Position numbers and translations under genes: made by a program
Notes under the pieces: generated by a model
Told to the model about the DNA's origin: nothing
Databases searched by the model: none
Seen by the model: the letters and a program-made list of their open reading frames with translations, nothing else
Part shown: positions 44,666 to 57,763 of the stretch, piece after piece
Layout of the letters: every line of letters starts with the position of its first letter
How positions within the stretch are numbered: the first letter of the stretch is position 1
Origin: Persicaria tinctoria
Lineage: Eukaryota > Streptophyta > Magnoliopsida > Caryophyllales > Polygonaceae
NCBI GenBank assembly: GCA_037127255.1
Contig: JBANSL010000013.1
Location: forward strand, 28,305,688 to 28,369,687
Direction: 5' to 3'
DNA length: 64,000 nt

Positions 44666-45923
44666 TGATAATGCATATCTTAGATAGGCTTTATAGGCAT
44701 TTTTAGTTTAGTTAGGTTGCATTTCTTTCATACTTTGTTGCTAAATTGCATCTTGTGATTATTTTAGAAGAGTTCGGATTTTGCGCAAATTTGTGTTTAT
44801 CTTGCAGATTGAATCGAAACACAATTGGGAGATGCAATATCCCGAAGAGGAACACAAGAACCATTGGGAAGAAGAAGCAAGGAAGAAGAGAAAAACAAGT
44901 GGAGATACCCGCAAAGCTGGACGAAAGACACGACAAACAGCATGCCGCGGCCGCAACAGCGGGCATAAGGTTGCAGCATGTGCTGCGGCCGCAGTAACCA
45001 TGCGGCTGCCGCAGCATTGGTCGTCAGCGATGTGCGCAACGTTTTGAACAATTAAAACCCTAGATCTATTTGTTTATTTCATGGCCGACTTTGGAACATA
45101 TACAAGGCCAATTTTAGTTTATTTTGGAACACTTCTATTCTATTTTTTTATCAGACACTTAAGAGATTTTGAGCGATGTTTTCCATGAGGAACTAAACTC
45201 ATCCATTATGCCTACAATTTGAAGTTTTATTTGGATTGATTGTGAGTTTCTAATTCTCGTTCCTTGTTTCCTATATTTGAATCCTTCAACTTCTTTGTGA
45301 TTAATTGTTTATTGATTTGTTCTATCTTGTCTGGCCAACTTGTTAGATGAGTTCAATTGCTAAGGTTTTGTAGATTCCTGGTTGTGAACCTTAACCTAAG
45401 TGGCAAACTTGTTCCTTTAGGGCTGGTTGAACTAATTGAATGTGTAGGAAGTTGAATGTGTTGTTAAATCCCTCTTTAGGGACTGCAAATACCTTGGCTA
45501 ATCTCTGGACTTAAAGATATCAATTGGGTTAAATCCTTCTTTAGGGACTGTTCGATTGATAAGGGTTGCTAGGACTGGTTGGACTAGTAACTATATTAGG
45601 TCGGGACAAGGACATTCATAGGAAACTTAATAGGATGAGAAAAAGTTACAAGGATCGCTTCAATCCGATGAAGTGGAAAATTATAGGTAGAATTGCTTCT
45701 CCAAATTGTCTAAAACAAATTCTTTTACTTTGCTTTCTCTACTTCGCTTTGATAAAAGGCGAAACTTCCACACACAAAAACCCCCCAAATTGGTTACTTT
45801 GATTAACACTTGAATCAAACTAGAATTATAACTTTCCCTGTGGATCGACCTCTTGCTTATTGCTATACTTGCTATAGGTTTGAGTTTTCTTTGGCGGATC
45901 AACGACAAGTTTTCCCTCCGTCA
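44666..45923 (+). repeat. 3' LTR of element B
   Basis: A 1258-bp LTR starting TGATAATGCATATC and ending TCCCTCCGTCA, followed by the LTR of A. Confidence 0.88.
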
Positions 45924-45928
45924 CATGC

Positions 45929-47388
45929 TCTGCAGAAACACAAACGAGCAGTGATCTTTCTGGATCGAGAGTCAGAATTCGATATCGACCAAGAGGTGGT
46001 CGAAATCGAGCAGTAACAGTAAGGAAATAAAAGAAAAAAACTTTGCGGAATTCGGAATAAACTATTTAAAAGAAAACTTCTAAGATCAGGGTCTGCAACA
46101 ACAGTAAGGCATCGAAGGAACAAGCTTTCTCCTTTTCCAACAATTAGATAACTCTTTCAAGAAACCCTAATTGTATCTACCGATTTTATGTTTATAATTC
46201 AAGTGGTTAACATGGATCTCTATTAGATAGGTAATAAACACACAAAAAGTAGTAGATGCTCAAAACATGATAAAGGTCGGATCTTTACCTCAAACACGCA
46301 TGGCTATCGTCGGGCTCGCACCGACCCTAGAAGTGGGTGGACTACTCGCTCTTCATCACAATTGCAGACATCATTAATGGAAAAGAAACTTGCATCAATA
46401 AACTAAATAGAGCTTACAACCGATCGAAGTAAACTTGCTCTCGCTCCTTTACTCTTCTCGGCCTCCACTCTATCTCTACTTACTACCTCTTCTCCTTCTC
46501 TAGAATTGAATTGTCTGATTGAATGAATAAAAATCAGCCCTATAGGCTTTATTTATAGGCTTCCAATCCTTGCTAATCAAGGAAGGAATATCTATCTAAT
46601 ACCTAAAGATAATACTCTACTTGGAAATAAATCTATCTAAATAAGTAAAACTAGATAAATCCTTAGGGTAATTAAATGTTTAACCCTTAGGATAAATAAA
46701 AAGATAAAAAAGATAACATATTCATGTGTTGGGAATCTTCTCTCGGAAATATCCCCATTGGATTCGGGATAGAACCTTAACAAGACTCGGACTTAGCTCG
46801 AAATCGGCCACTGGGGTCAACTCGATATCGAGTAGCCTTACTCAATATCGACTTGGCTTTTTCCGTCCTCAGCTCAACAACTCGATTCTGGCTCCTGGAG
46901 TGAACATCGACCAATGTTTTACTCGATATCGACTAGTCTAAGTGGATATCGACTGACATCTTCTTGGCTTCACTTCGGTCGACTTCGACCAAACTTGGTC
47001 GACCTCGAGGAAAGTTGGCTTGTCCTTTTCTTCTCAGCTCCTCGACCCGGTTCTCTTCCTCGAGCTCGAAATTTCTTCTGGGTCTTGGTCGATGTCGAGC
47101 AAGCTTTGTTGACATCGAGTAAGATTAAGCTCGAGTTGCCTTCGTCTTCTGTCCTCGGCTTGGTTATGCTTTCAGCTTTAGTCGACTTCGAGTAGATCCC
47201 ATTTTCTGGTTTCGCCCCGGAATGGCTCCAAATTCTGTAATATTAAACCAAAACTTATGTAGACCTCTATTTCTTGCAAATAAACATATACTGTATAAAT
47301 TCAACACATTCCCAGCCAGAAATATGCAAAGTATATAGAATAAGGAGCTAAAATGTATATAAAGACATGGCCACCTTAGTGGACATCA
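45929..47388 (-). repeat. 3' LTR of element A, inner part
   Basis: Continues the LTR after element B and aligns with 52426-53982, apart from a deletion of about 50 bp near 46110 relative to the right copy. A TATAAATAAAG box on the minus strand lies at 46547-46557. Confidence 0.88.
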
Positions 47389-47425
47389 AATCATCCCATA
47401 CTTAAGCTTGCTTGTCCCCAAGCAA
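47389..47425 (-). other. Terminal hairpin and polypurine tract of A
   Basis: On the minus strand TTGCTTG, loop GGGA, CAAGCAA (47425-47408), then CTTAAGTATGGGATGATT directly before the 3' LTR, which starts TGATGTCC. Confidence 0.75.
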
Positions 47426-48560
47426 TAACTTGGATGGTCATTCAGGGGAAGAATTCAAAACTCTCAACATCATAGATTCATTCTTATATAACCCTGCCAT
47501 CAATTACCATCATCGAAAAGGTACTTATGCCACAAATCCATGCATGTGAAATAAAAAGCAACATCTACTCATAAAAGGAGGGTTATGCAAAAAACAATTC
47601 ATGTGACAAAGCATTAATAATCAAGAGGACTTTAATTAAGCTCAATAAGGAGTAGATTGGTAAAAGGCTAAAGGTGGACAAATTTTGGCCATGTGGTGTT
47701 AATGATCCGGGGAAATGGAGTATTTCCAAAATGAATTGCTACATTCTTTTTTCATAAGAATCATCACCTTTCTCTCATCGCTCAATGCTTTTTTCAATAT
47801 TATGCTTTTACCTCTCTAACCTCAGCACTGCCTTCTCGCGAGTCGCAAACATGGGTGTCATGAATGGCCCCAGATACTTAGTTCTTTGGACTCCTCACAT
47901 GTGTGTCCCATCTCACTGAACTATTATCTCAGTAAGCAGGGTCGGTCTACCTTTATCTCCTGAGGTGACCGGATTTTTTCTCACTCATTAAATTTTCCAT
48001 AAATTTGAAACAATTTCCTACCAAACTCCAATAATGATAACAACACAAATACCATATAACATCTCCATAATGTAACATCATTCTCAACATAATCCCCGGA
48101 TAGAAAATAAGGTAAAGAATGACAATATTTGGAACATGTGGAGTAAAATATGAAATAAGGCATAATATGGCTTTTGTGATGCATAAGCATAGGTATGGCT
48201 AGGGAGCATAACATATGAGCATTATATGGAAATATAAAGTCCTCCATCCTCTTATTATGCAACATGTCAAAAAAAATTTCAAATTTTACCTCTTTTCATG
48301 GTTTTCAATAAAATTATGCACTTCATTGTGACTTCCTTTTACTAGGCAATTTCATGCTATATCTCTAATGAATCTAATTTTGCATCATCGAATTCTATAT
48401 AAGCTTCCATGACACTAGTTCTTTAATCCATTTACAAGCTTTGGGAGATGTCTCATAGAACTTTGAGTTTAGCAATTATGCACAAAAATTAAAAATTCAC
48501 TCAAAATTCACCATGTAAAAACAAAAAACAAGAATAAAACAAAAATAAATAATATTAAGC

Positions 48561-48606
48561 TCTTCCTCCTCCCCATACTTAAAATATACAGTGTCCCTAC
48601 TGTATA
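48561..48606 (-). other. Internal hairpin and purine tract of A
   Basis: On the minus strand an 8-bp stem (TATACAGT at 48606-48599 pairing with ACTGTATA at 48592-48585) encloses AGGGAC. After four bases comes TTAAGTATGGGGAGGAGG. Same layout as the module next to the LTR, about 1.2 kb away. Confidence 0.65.
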
Positions 48607-49246
48607 AAATCAATATAAAACAAGGATAAATGAAGGAACTCACCGAATAATGCGTCGAGTAGGCAAAACAGAGGCTGTCGAGGAAACTGTATTGGTCGAC
48701 GTCGAGGAACTTGATCGACGTCGAGTAAACTAGCAGCGTCGAGTGGAAGTGTGAAGTCGAAGAAGCTTTCTGGTTGGTCGACGTCGAGTAGCTAGGTCGA
48801 CGTCGAGTAGAACGTTTCTTCTCGATCCTCTTCGTAGTTGATTTTGACTTGGCCTAGTCGATTTCGACTAATTGTCAGGGACTTCATCTTCCTCTCTTTG
48901 CGATCCTTTATGCTTCTTGACCTATAAATGTTAGTTTTCACACGAAGACAAGACTTTCCACATGATGTTTTCAAAACCAAAAACAAAAACCAAAAAACAA
49001 AACCCTTAAAAATCCAAAAGTTTCAAAGTCCCAAAATTCAAAAGTTTTATATACATGCTCTAGATTTTAGAGTCGCTAGGCCGACTTCTCCGCTTGTGCT
49101 CAAGGACCATCAATGTGGTGCCCCCTTGTGCTTGGCCCTTCTCTCGGATCATCTAGGTCCTGATGGTAGTATGCAAGCTCAGCTGATAAGTTGTTGGTTG
49201 CATAATATCCCTTGCTTTCCTTCTTCTTCTTTCCAGCCCTCATCCT

Positions 49247-49675
49247 TCACAGATTAGCACACCACGGGGCCTTACCTCCCCTTAAATATTTATTAAATTT
49301 ATTAATGGACAGAGGAGGGGTTGAAATCATACCTGGACTTACCTTTTCGTGCCCAAAACAGAAATCTTCGGTCTTAGGGTTGGTCGACGTCGAGTAGGTC
49401 TGGTCGACGTCGAGTACAGGGACCCCATACTTAGGCTCTTGGCAAGTCGGGTGTTCAGCAGAGGAAGTCGACTTCGAGATGTTTTGGTCGAAGTCGATTT
49501 GTTTGGTCGACGTCGAGTAGACCTCGTCGACGTCGAGTAGCTTTCTGCTGTTTTCCTCCGTTGTTTGCTTGATCTCCTGGTTGCTGATGCTCTTCACCTC
49601 CAACCATGGGACTTCCTCCTTTGCAGGGCCAAAAGAGAAATCTAAGACCTCGTCGCCTATCGTGAAGGTGAGCAA
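49247..49675 (-). pseudogene. End of protease plus linker of element A
   Basis: Continues the protease in a shifted frame (LTFTIGDEVLDFSFGP corresponds to the TMEFDGEKVEFDLY stretch of element C). Then comes a linker rich in VDVD and STST peptides, produced by repeated GGTCGACGTCGAGTA words (49378-49540). No reverse transcriptase follows. Between here and the internal purine tract at about 48560-48580, only non-coding sequence with more of the same words (48650-48860) is present. Confidence 0.6.
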
Positions 49676-49761
49676 TCGCTGCTTTACACTGATTTTAGCA
49701 TCTGTAGTAGCTAGGAATGGTCTACCAAGAATAATAGGGCTAGTAGGATCTTCAGCAAAAT

Positions 49762-51216
49762 CTATAATAAGGAAATCAGTGGGGACGTAGAACTTACCAA
49801 CATGGATAGGGACATTACAACCATACCTGTAGGGATGACCAATGTATTGTTTTCCATGTATAGTTTGACATCCACAGGCTCTATAGATCCTATCTTTACC
49901 TTTTGCCAGATTGATAAGGGCATGATGCTCACACTTGCTCCTAAATCACACAAGGCTTCATAGTTAAATTTTCCAAATCCCACATTAATAGAAAACTTAC
50001 CAGGGTCAGGTCTCTTCTCAGGGAAGTCCATCCTTTTCCATTCGCTGGCGATTTCTGAGATATATCGCTTGTTGCTAAGGATTTCCTTGAGGAACTTGAC
50101 ATAAGCAGGCATCTCTTGAAGAGCTTCTATAAAAGGAATTAAAACATTTAGTTCTTGAAGCATTTTAACAAAGCGTTTAAACCTACCTGCAGTGGGATCT
50201 TTCAGCGCCTTGGAAGGGAACGGAAGCGTCTTCTTCTGTTTCGAAGCCAGAACAAATGTCGGAGGTGTTGCAGAGTCCTCGACTTTGAGTGAATTTTCCT
50301 TGACGTCGACTAGATCTTCCTCGACATCGACCACTGGAGTCGACTTCGAGTTGGAGTGCTGCGCAGAAGCTTCCTCGTCGACTTGGAGCTGGTCGACTTC
50401 GGGTACCCCTACTCGATGTCGAGTAGTCTGGTCGACTTCGACTTGACTCTGCTCGATGTCGAGTAGCTTCTCAGCATCGTCCTGTTGCTTTCCGACCTCT
50501 GGCTCGCGTAGTTGGTGCCTGCTCCTGAGCTTTACAGCCGCGACGTGTTCGGTCTTCCCCTTGGGATTTGGTTTTGTCTGCCTAGGGAGTTGCCCGGTCG
50601 GTCGTGGAATTTTCGCCGCAAATTGACCCATCTGGGTCTCAATGTTCCTCTTCCAAATGTCCAGCTCTCCAAATCTTGTATTGATGTTTTGGAGCTGATT
50701 GTTGATGGCGCTTGTAGACTGCTGCTGTTGTGTCTGATTCCTCATCATCTCGTCGAGGATCATCTGTAGATCATCATTCCGCTGATCCCTCTCTGGATGC
50801 CCTGGAGCTCTGTATGGCGTGGGCTTCCTAGGGGCGCCTTGGTTCCATTGTGGTTGTTGGAACCTTTGGTCCCCCATATAAAAGTTGGGACCCCCTGCGT
50901 AAGCTACCTCTTCGTGAGTTTCTCCCATCCTGACTTGCTCTGTGTGTGGGCATTCTGTAGTGGTGTGCCACTGTGACCCACATTCAATGAAGGGCTGGTT
51001 GACAGAAAGATACTTGACTTGCTTGAGAAGCTTGCGATTTTGATCTCTATAATACTGCTCCTTGACATCTAGATCAATCTCCTTAGAAGGCTCATAGAGG
51101 GGCATGGATGGGGCTGGCCTGGCAAAGGCATTCTCGTCATAGTTTGTCAGAGCCCCATACTTATTGTCGAAGTTGGTGAGCTTGTCGAGGGTGGCCCATG
51201 CGCCAGCTGATGGCAT
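49762..51216 (-). pseudogene. gag C-terminal part and protease of element A
   Basis: 484 codons. Early residues carry a Cys/His cluster (ECGSQWHTTTECPH) like a zinc knuckle, then a Gln-rich region. Next comes the LRSRHQL segment that corresponds to LRSGKEL in B and C, then an acidic linker encoded by TCGANNTCGA words (50270-50470). The conserved FIEALQEMPAYVKFLKEI region follows, and the retroviral-type aspartic protease with ALCDLGASVSIMP, where DLGA is the active-site motif. The frame shifts near 49800, and the protease end continues in the frame of 49675-49247. Confidence 0.8.
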
Positions 51217-51502
51217 CGTCAGATACTCATAATGAGAATAATGGTTGATCCTATCCTTAGCGGCCAGATCAAGAGAGTTATAGAAGATCTCCTGAACGGC
51301 ATAGGGTGGCTGTCCATGTGTAGGGCAAGATCGCAGTAGATCCTTGTATCGTTCCCATGCTTTTGGTAGCGGTTCCCCAGGCTTATGCTTGAAAGCTGTA
51401 ATCTTCTAGTGGAGGATCGCTGTCTTGGCAGGAGGAAAGAATTTATTCAGAAATACTTGCCTTACTTCAGCCCATGTTGTGAGGGATCTTGGAGTTAGTC
51501 CT

Positions 51503-52021
51503 TCAAGCCACTTCAATGCTGGACCGGCAAGAGACCATCGAAAAAGCTTTCATCTTGACATATTCCAGAGTAGTACCTTCAGCAAGAGTATGGCACATAT
51601 CAGAAAAATTGGTAATATGTTCAAGAGGACATTCATTAAACCTTCCGTAAAAGGCATTATTTTTAATCTCAATCAGAAAAGCAGTGCGAATTTCAAAGTT
51701 ATTTTCAGGGATTAGAATGGCCGATTCAGGCACGACAAGAGTCGGGTGCATGTAATCCTCTGCAGTTGTAGGGAATTGGGCAAGCTCAGCTTCTGCTTGC
51801 CTCCTTCGCTCAGCTTCCTGCTCAGTGCGTGCTCTCTCAGCGGCAAGAGCAATATTTTTGGCTTCTATCTCCGCTTGAAGCCTCTCTATCAGCTGTGCTT
51901 GTGTTTCTGCGGCCGCCATGACTCTTTTCAATTTAGCGTGGACGTGTATAAGGCGTTCCGGGTCGTCTAAGGCGTCAAACTCAGGTTGTTGACCAGAACG
52001 ACGCATACACTGCAAAATCAA
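51503..52021 (-). pseudogene. gag N-terminal part of element A
   Basis: A 172-codon frame starts just inside the primer binding site. Residues about 35-85 (AETQAQLIERLQ... AERARTEQEAERRR) form a charged coiled coil. It is followed by a segment related to the Gag entry region of Athila proteins (FEIRTAFLIEIKNNAFYG, then NECPLEHITNFSDMC). The frame is lost near 51510, and related capsid sequence continues in another frame on the same strand towards 51216, so a frameshift separates it from the next part. Confidence 0.7.
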
Positions 52022-52070
52022 ACCTTAAAGGAAACGTGAGATCTAACTACCTAGGGCACGAATGATTGCT

Positions 52071-52088
52071 TCCTCGGCAACGGCGCTA
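52071..52088 (-). other. Primer binding site of A, tRNA-Asp type
   Basis: The minus strand reads TAGCGCCGTTGCCGAGGA three bases after the LTR end. It matches the 3' end of plant tRNA-Asp (TGGCGCCGTTGCCGGGGA) with two differences, as is usual for Athila elements. Confidence 0.8.
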
Positions 52089-52091
52089 ATT

Positions 52092-53982
52092 TGTTGTAGG
52101 GAGGAAATCGAGTTCAAAATATTATAAAATAAATCAAACCAGATCTTGCCCACGCAAATATTTATAAGACTTCCTCCCGATGTAACAACAGGAAGTCAGG
52201 ATCGATCCTCAAGGAAGTGTGCCAATGGATCTCAGGCAGCGAAGGAATCTCACGTTGATTTCGACTCAGGGGGTTTACTCGATATCGACCAACAGTGGTC
52301 GATATCGACCAAATCCAGTCGACTCTGGGCAGCTACAGAAAGTTAGTCAATTTTGACTAGGGTGACTCGGTATTGAACAAAAGAACTCGATATCGACCTA
52401 ATATTCCTCGAAATCGACCTATTCTGCAGAAACCAAAACGAGCAGCGATCTTTCTGGATCGAGAGTCAGAAGTCAATATCGACCAAGGGGTGGTCGAAAT
52501 CGAGCAGTAACAGTAACGAAATAAAAGAACAAAGCTTTGCGGAATTCGGAATAAACTATGTAAAAGAAAACTTCCAAGATCGGGGTTTCCAACAACGACG
52601 ACCAAGCATGCATAAGGCAAGATAAATAACGATAATCATGAAAATCGCATCGAAGGAACAAGCTTTTGCCTTTTCCAACAATTAGATAACTCTTTCAAGA
52701 AACCCTAATTGTATCTACCGATTTTATGTTTATAATCCAAGTTGTTAACATGGATCTCTATTATATAGGTAATAAACACACAAAAAGTAGTAGATTCTCA
52801 AAACATGATAAAGGTCGGATCTTTACCTTAAACACGCATGACTATCGTCGGGCTCGCCCCGACCCTAGAAGTGGGTGGACTACTCGCTCTTCATCGCAAT
52901 TGCAGACATCATTGATGGAAAAGAAACTTGCATTAATAAACTAAACAGAGCTTACAACCGATCGAAGCCAACTTGCTCTCGCCCCTTTACTCCTCTCGGC
53001 CTCCACTCTCTCTCTAGTTACTACCTCTTCTCCTTCTCTAGAATTGAATTGTCTGATTGAATGAATAAAAATCAGCCCTATAGGCTTTATTTATAGGCTT
53101 TCAATCCTTGCTAATCAAGGAAGGAATATCTATCTAATATCTAAAGATAAAACTCTACTTGGAAATAAATCTATATAAACAAGTAAAACTAGATAAATCC
53201 TTAGGGTAATTAAATATTTAACCCTTAGGATAAATAAAAAGATAAAAAAGATAAAATCTTCATGTGTTGGGAATCTTCTCTTGGAAATATCTCCATTGGA
53301 TTCGAGATAGAACCTTAACAAGACTCGGACTTAGCTCAAAATCGACCACTGGGGCCAACTCGATATCGAGTAGCCTTACTCGATATCGACCTGAATTTTT
53401 CTGTCTTCAGCTCAGCAACTCGATTCCGGTTCCTGAAGTGAACATCGACCAATGTTTTACTCGATATCGACTAGTCTAAGTCGATATTGACTGCATCTTC
53501 TTGGCTTCACTTCCTTGGTTGATTCTGGGACACTTACTCGGTATAGGCTTGGTCGACTTTGATCAAACATGGTCAACGTCGAGGAAAGTTGGCTTGTCCT
53601 TGTCTTCTCAGCTCCTCGATCTGGTTCTCTTCCTCAAGCTCGAATGTTCTTCTGGGTCTTGGTCGATGTCGAGCAGGCTTTTTCGACATCAAGTAAGGTT
53701 AAGCTTGAGTTGCCTTCATCTTCTGTCCTCGACTTGGTTCAGCTTTCAGATTTAGTCGACTTCGAGTAGCCTTAGTCGACTCCGAGTAGATCCCATTTTC
53801 TGGTTTCGTCCCGGAATGGCTCCAAATTCTGTAATATTAAACCAAAACTTATATAGACCTCTATTTCTTGCAAATAAACATATACTACATAAATTCAACA
53901 CATTCCCAGCCCGAAATATGCAAAGTATATAGAATAAGAAGCTAAAATTTATATAAAGACATGGTAACTTTAGTGGACATCA
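52092..53982 (-). repeat. 5' LTR of element A
   Basis: A complete 1891-bp LTR with TG...CA ends, adjacent to the primer binding site. It contains many TCGANNTCGA words (see the findings) and a TATA box. Confidence 0.9.
53085..53095 (-). promoter_or_regulatory. TATA box in the 5' LTR of A
   Basis: The minus strand reads TATAAATAAAG. The same 11-mer is present in the other A LTR (46547-46557) and in the LTR of element H (57605-57615), which supports it as the core promoter of this family. Confidence 0.6.
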
Positions 53983-53987
53983 GATGT

Positions 53988-54769
53988 GGGACAAAAACAA
54001 GTAGAAACTAAGTCATGTCATCAATCTCTACCATTCGGTTTTTTCATGTCAATCCATAGTTATAATTTTTTCATCATATAAAAACACTAGTACTACACTT
54101 TATATAAATATTATTTTTTTGAAAAATATTTTACCTATCAATTATGAAAGATTAAAATAACGAACGGGTAACAAGGAAGTGTAAAGTTCAACACAATACC
54201 TTAACCATTTGTGTTGTTTGGTGGATCCGCTATGAAATCATTCTATATGATACTAAGTTTGGAGTATTTATGATATAATTTCAAAGAATACAAATATTGT
54301 TGTTGATAAAGCTGTACACTTGTATTGTATCCTTAATATCGAGTTTTCGGTTATTTTGAAAATGATATAGAACTTCGGATTTTCAAGAACAAGAATGAAA
54401 TATGATATAGGGTAAAACACTTATGATTGATTAATGGATCAACACAATTATCAATTGAATTAAATAGAAAGATTAATACGACATAACTTGATATATTGTG
54501 TCATGATGTTTCATCACCATGCATGTGTTATTCATTTCATTAAATCCTAAGAGGTAGACACTTTAATTATATTATATGTTACATCATATAATCTAAAGAC
54601 TTAAATTACATTATATTCCACCATATAATCCAAATACTTTAATTACATTACATTTTACATCATATGATTCGATTAGTCGAAACATCAATTTCTCACAATT
54701 TCTTTCATATCCCATATTTCTCTCCCACATCAAAAGTGTGCTATCTACCTCTATTCTCTCTCTCTCTTT

Positions 54770-54772
<3 letters not shown>
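53988..54772. other. Own sequence of the hAT element, right part
   Basis: AT-rich and non-coding. Contains three imperfect copies of a CATATAATC/TTTAATTACATTA segment at about 54570-54665. It continues the hAT sequence interrupted at 24276. Confidence 0.5.
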
Positions 54773-56474
<1,702 letters not shown>

Positions 56475-56816
56475 CATGTTTTCTCAACCTTAAATCTTTC
56501 CATTTTGAATGTGTGGTGAAAGACTTGATGGGTTGAGTTTTATTTTTGGTTTAAAACCTTTTTTTTTTTTAAAAATGGTTGACCCGGCGGGTCGACTCGC
56601 AAAACTCGTTGGGTACTTGATTTGTTGCCACGTGGCCAACCCGACGGTCCGACCTGTCGACCCGGTGGGTGATTCGAACCAGTCGACCCGTCGGAATCCC
56701 GGGTTAGGGTTCGGGTCATGTCCCCTGGGTTCTCGACCCAGCAGGTCCGACCCGTCGACCCATCGGGTCGGATCCGTGGTCATGTCTAGTTGTAGGTAGT
56801 GGTTATTGTTTGGTTA

Positions 56817-56850
56817 TTACTTGAGGACAAGCAAGTTTAGGTATTGGGTG
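56817..56850 (+). other. Terminal hairpin and purine tract of H
   Basis: TTACTTG, loop AGGA, CAAGCAA (56817-56834), paired except for one A-C mismatch, then GTTTAGGTATTGGG before the LTR. Confidence 0.6.
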
Positions 56851-57604
56851 ATTTTATGTTCACATTTTTAGTCTTGTTTTGCATCATCTTTATAGTCCTA
56901 TTTGAGTTCTTTAAGCATATTTTATTTTGGGAATGTTAGGAATTTGTGTAGTTATTGATTAATTACAAGATATGGAGTCTACACAATGTTTGATGTGATT
57001 TTTAGGTATTTAGAGCTGAATGGGAGGGGCTTGGACACACTTTGGAGCTTAACGGAAAACCATGAAGACATTGGAGAAGCTAAGGAAGAACGCAAGATGG
57101 TGTATCTGGAGAAAAGACCAATTTTCGCCATTCATCCTTTTGAATTAAGTTTTGATGTCTTCATGAGAGTTGCAGCCCTAAAAAAGAGTTTTCCAACACA
57201 TATTCATATGCGTCAATCAGATGAACCAGGACTTGAAAAAGTGTGTTTCAAGATGGAGCTGAATGCTGAAAGCTGACAGGTGCACTCGATGTCGACTAAA
57301 AGCTACTCGAGATCGACTAGGAGCACTCGACGTGGACTATATGGACTCGACATCGACTTAAAATGCAGAAGACACGAACGGGGATTCGGCCGAATCTCTC
57401 AAGGATTATTTTGCACAAGATCTTTTATCTATCTTTCCTTCTTTAATCTATCTTTCCATCTTTTATCTATCTTTCCATTTTTTTTATCTATCTTTCCTTA
57501 TGATTTAGATAGACTCCTTAGTTGGAGAGATTTAAGATAGAAGATAGATATATTTCTATTTATTTTATCATTTACTTTCCTTGGCTAGCAAGGATTAGGT
57601 TGAC

Positions 57605-57615
57605 TATAAATAAAG
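57605..57615 (+). promoter_or_regulatory. TATA box in the LTR of H
   Basis: TATAAATAAAG, identical to the box in both LTRs of element A. Confidence 0.55.
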
Positions 57616-57763
57616 GCATCAGGCCTAGTATTTTTATTCATTAAAGCAAAGTTGTCTTCGGACGCAAATAGTTAGTGATAACTCCACTCCCTTGATGAAA
57701 ATCGGAAATGGTTTCAAAGGCTTGGACACATAGTTTGTGTCAAAGGTCTTAAAGCTACAACTG

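Larger units (their letters stand above)
24612..45923 (+). mobile_element. Athila-family LTR retrotransposon B (plus strand, nested)
   Basis: The left LTR (24612-25853, missing its last bases) and right LTR (44666-45923) are direct copies beginning TGATAATGCATATC. The element lies in the left LTR of A: the sequence before it ends CCTGT and after it continues CATGC-TCTGCAG, where the other LTR of A reads CCTAT-TCTGCAG. The 5-bp duplication is therefore diverged but correctly framed. The interior has gag-protease, reverse transcriptase, RNase H, integrase, an ATHILA ORF-1 relic and the 3' non-coding region, interrupted by element C. The primer binding site and the start of gag are deleted. Confidence 0.9.
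24282..53982 (-). mobile_element. Athila-family LTR retrotransposon A (minus strand, nested)
   Basis: The left LTR copy (24282-24611 plus 45929-47388, split by element B) and the right LTR copy (52092-53982) are in the same orientation and end TGTTGTAGG...GTGGACATCA. GATGT flanks the whole element at 24277-24281 and 53983-53987. The primer binding site next to the right LTR and the purine tract next to the left LTR give the minus orientation. The 4.7-kb interior (47389-52091) retains gag and protease but no reverse transcriptase, RNase H or integrase, so it is a deletion derivative or a non-autonomous family member. Confidence 0.9.
56789..57690 (+). mobile_element. Athila-family element H, right remnant with partial LTR
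   Basis: Begins with GTTGTAGG and continues the H interior. A hairpin (56817-56834) and weak purine tract (GTATTGGGTGATTT) lead into an LTR that starts near 56855 (TGTTCACATTTTTAG). The LTR resembles that of A read on the minus strand: TCGANNTCGA words at 57280-57362, TATCTATCTTTCC repeats, TATAAATAAAG and TTTTTATTCATT. It is lost near 57690, probably where the Sirevirus-like element begins. Confidence 0.7.
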
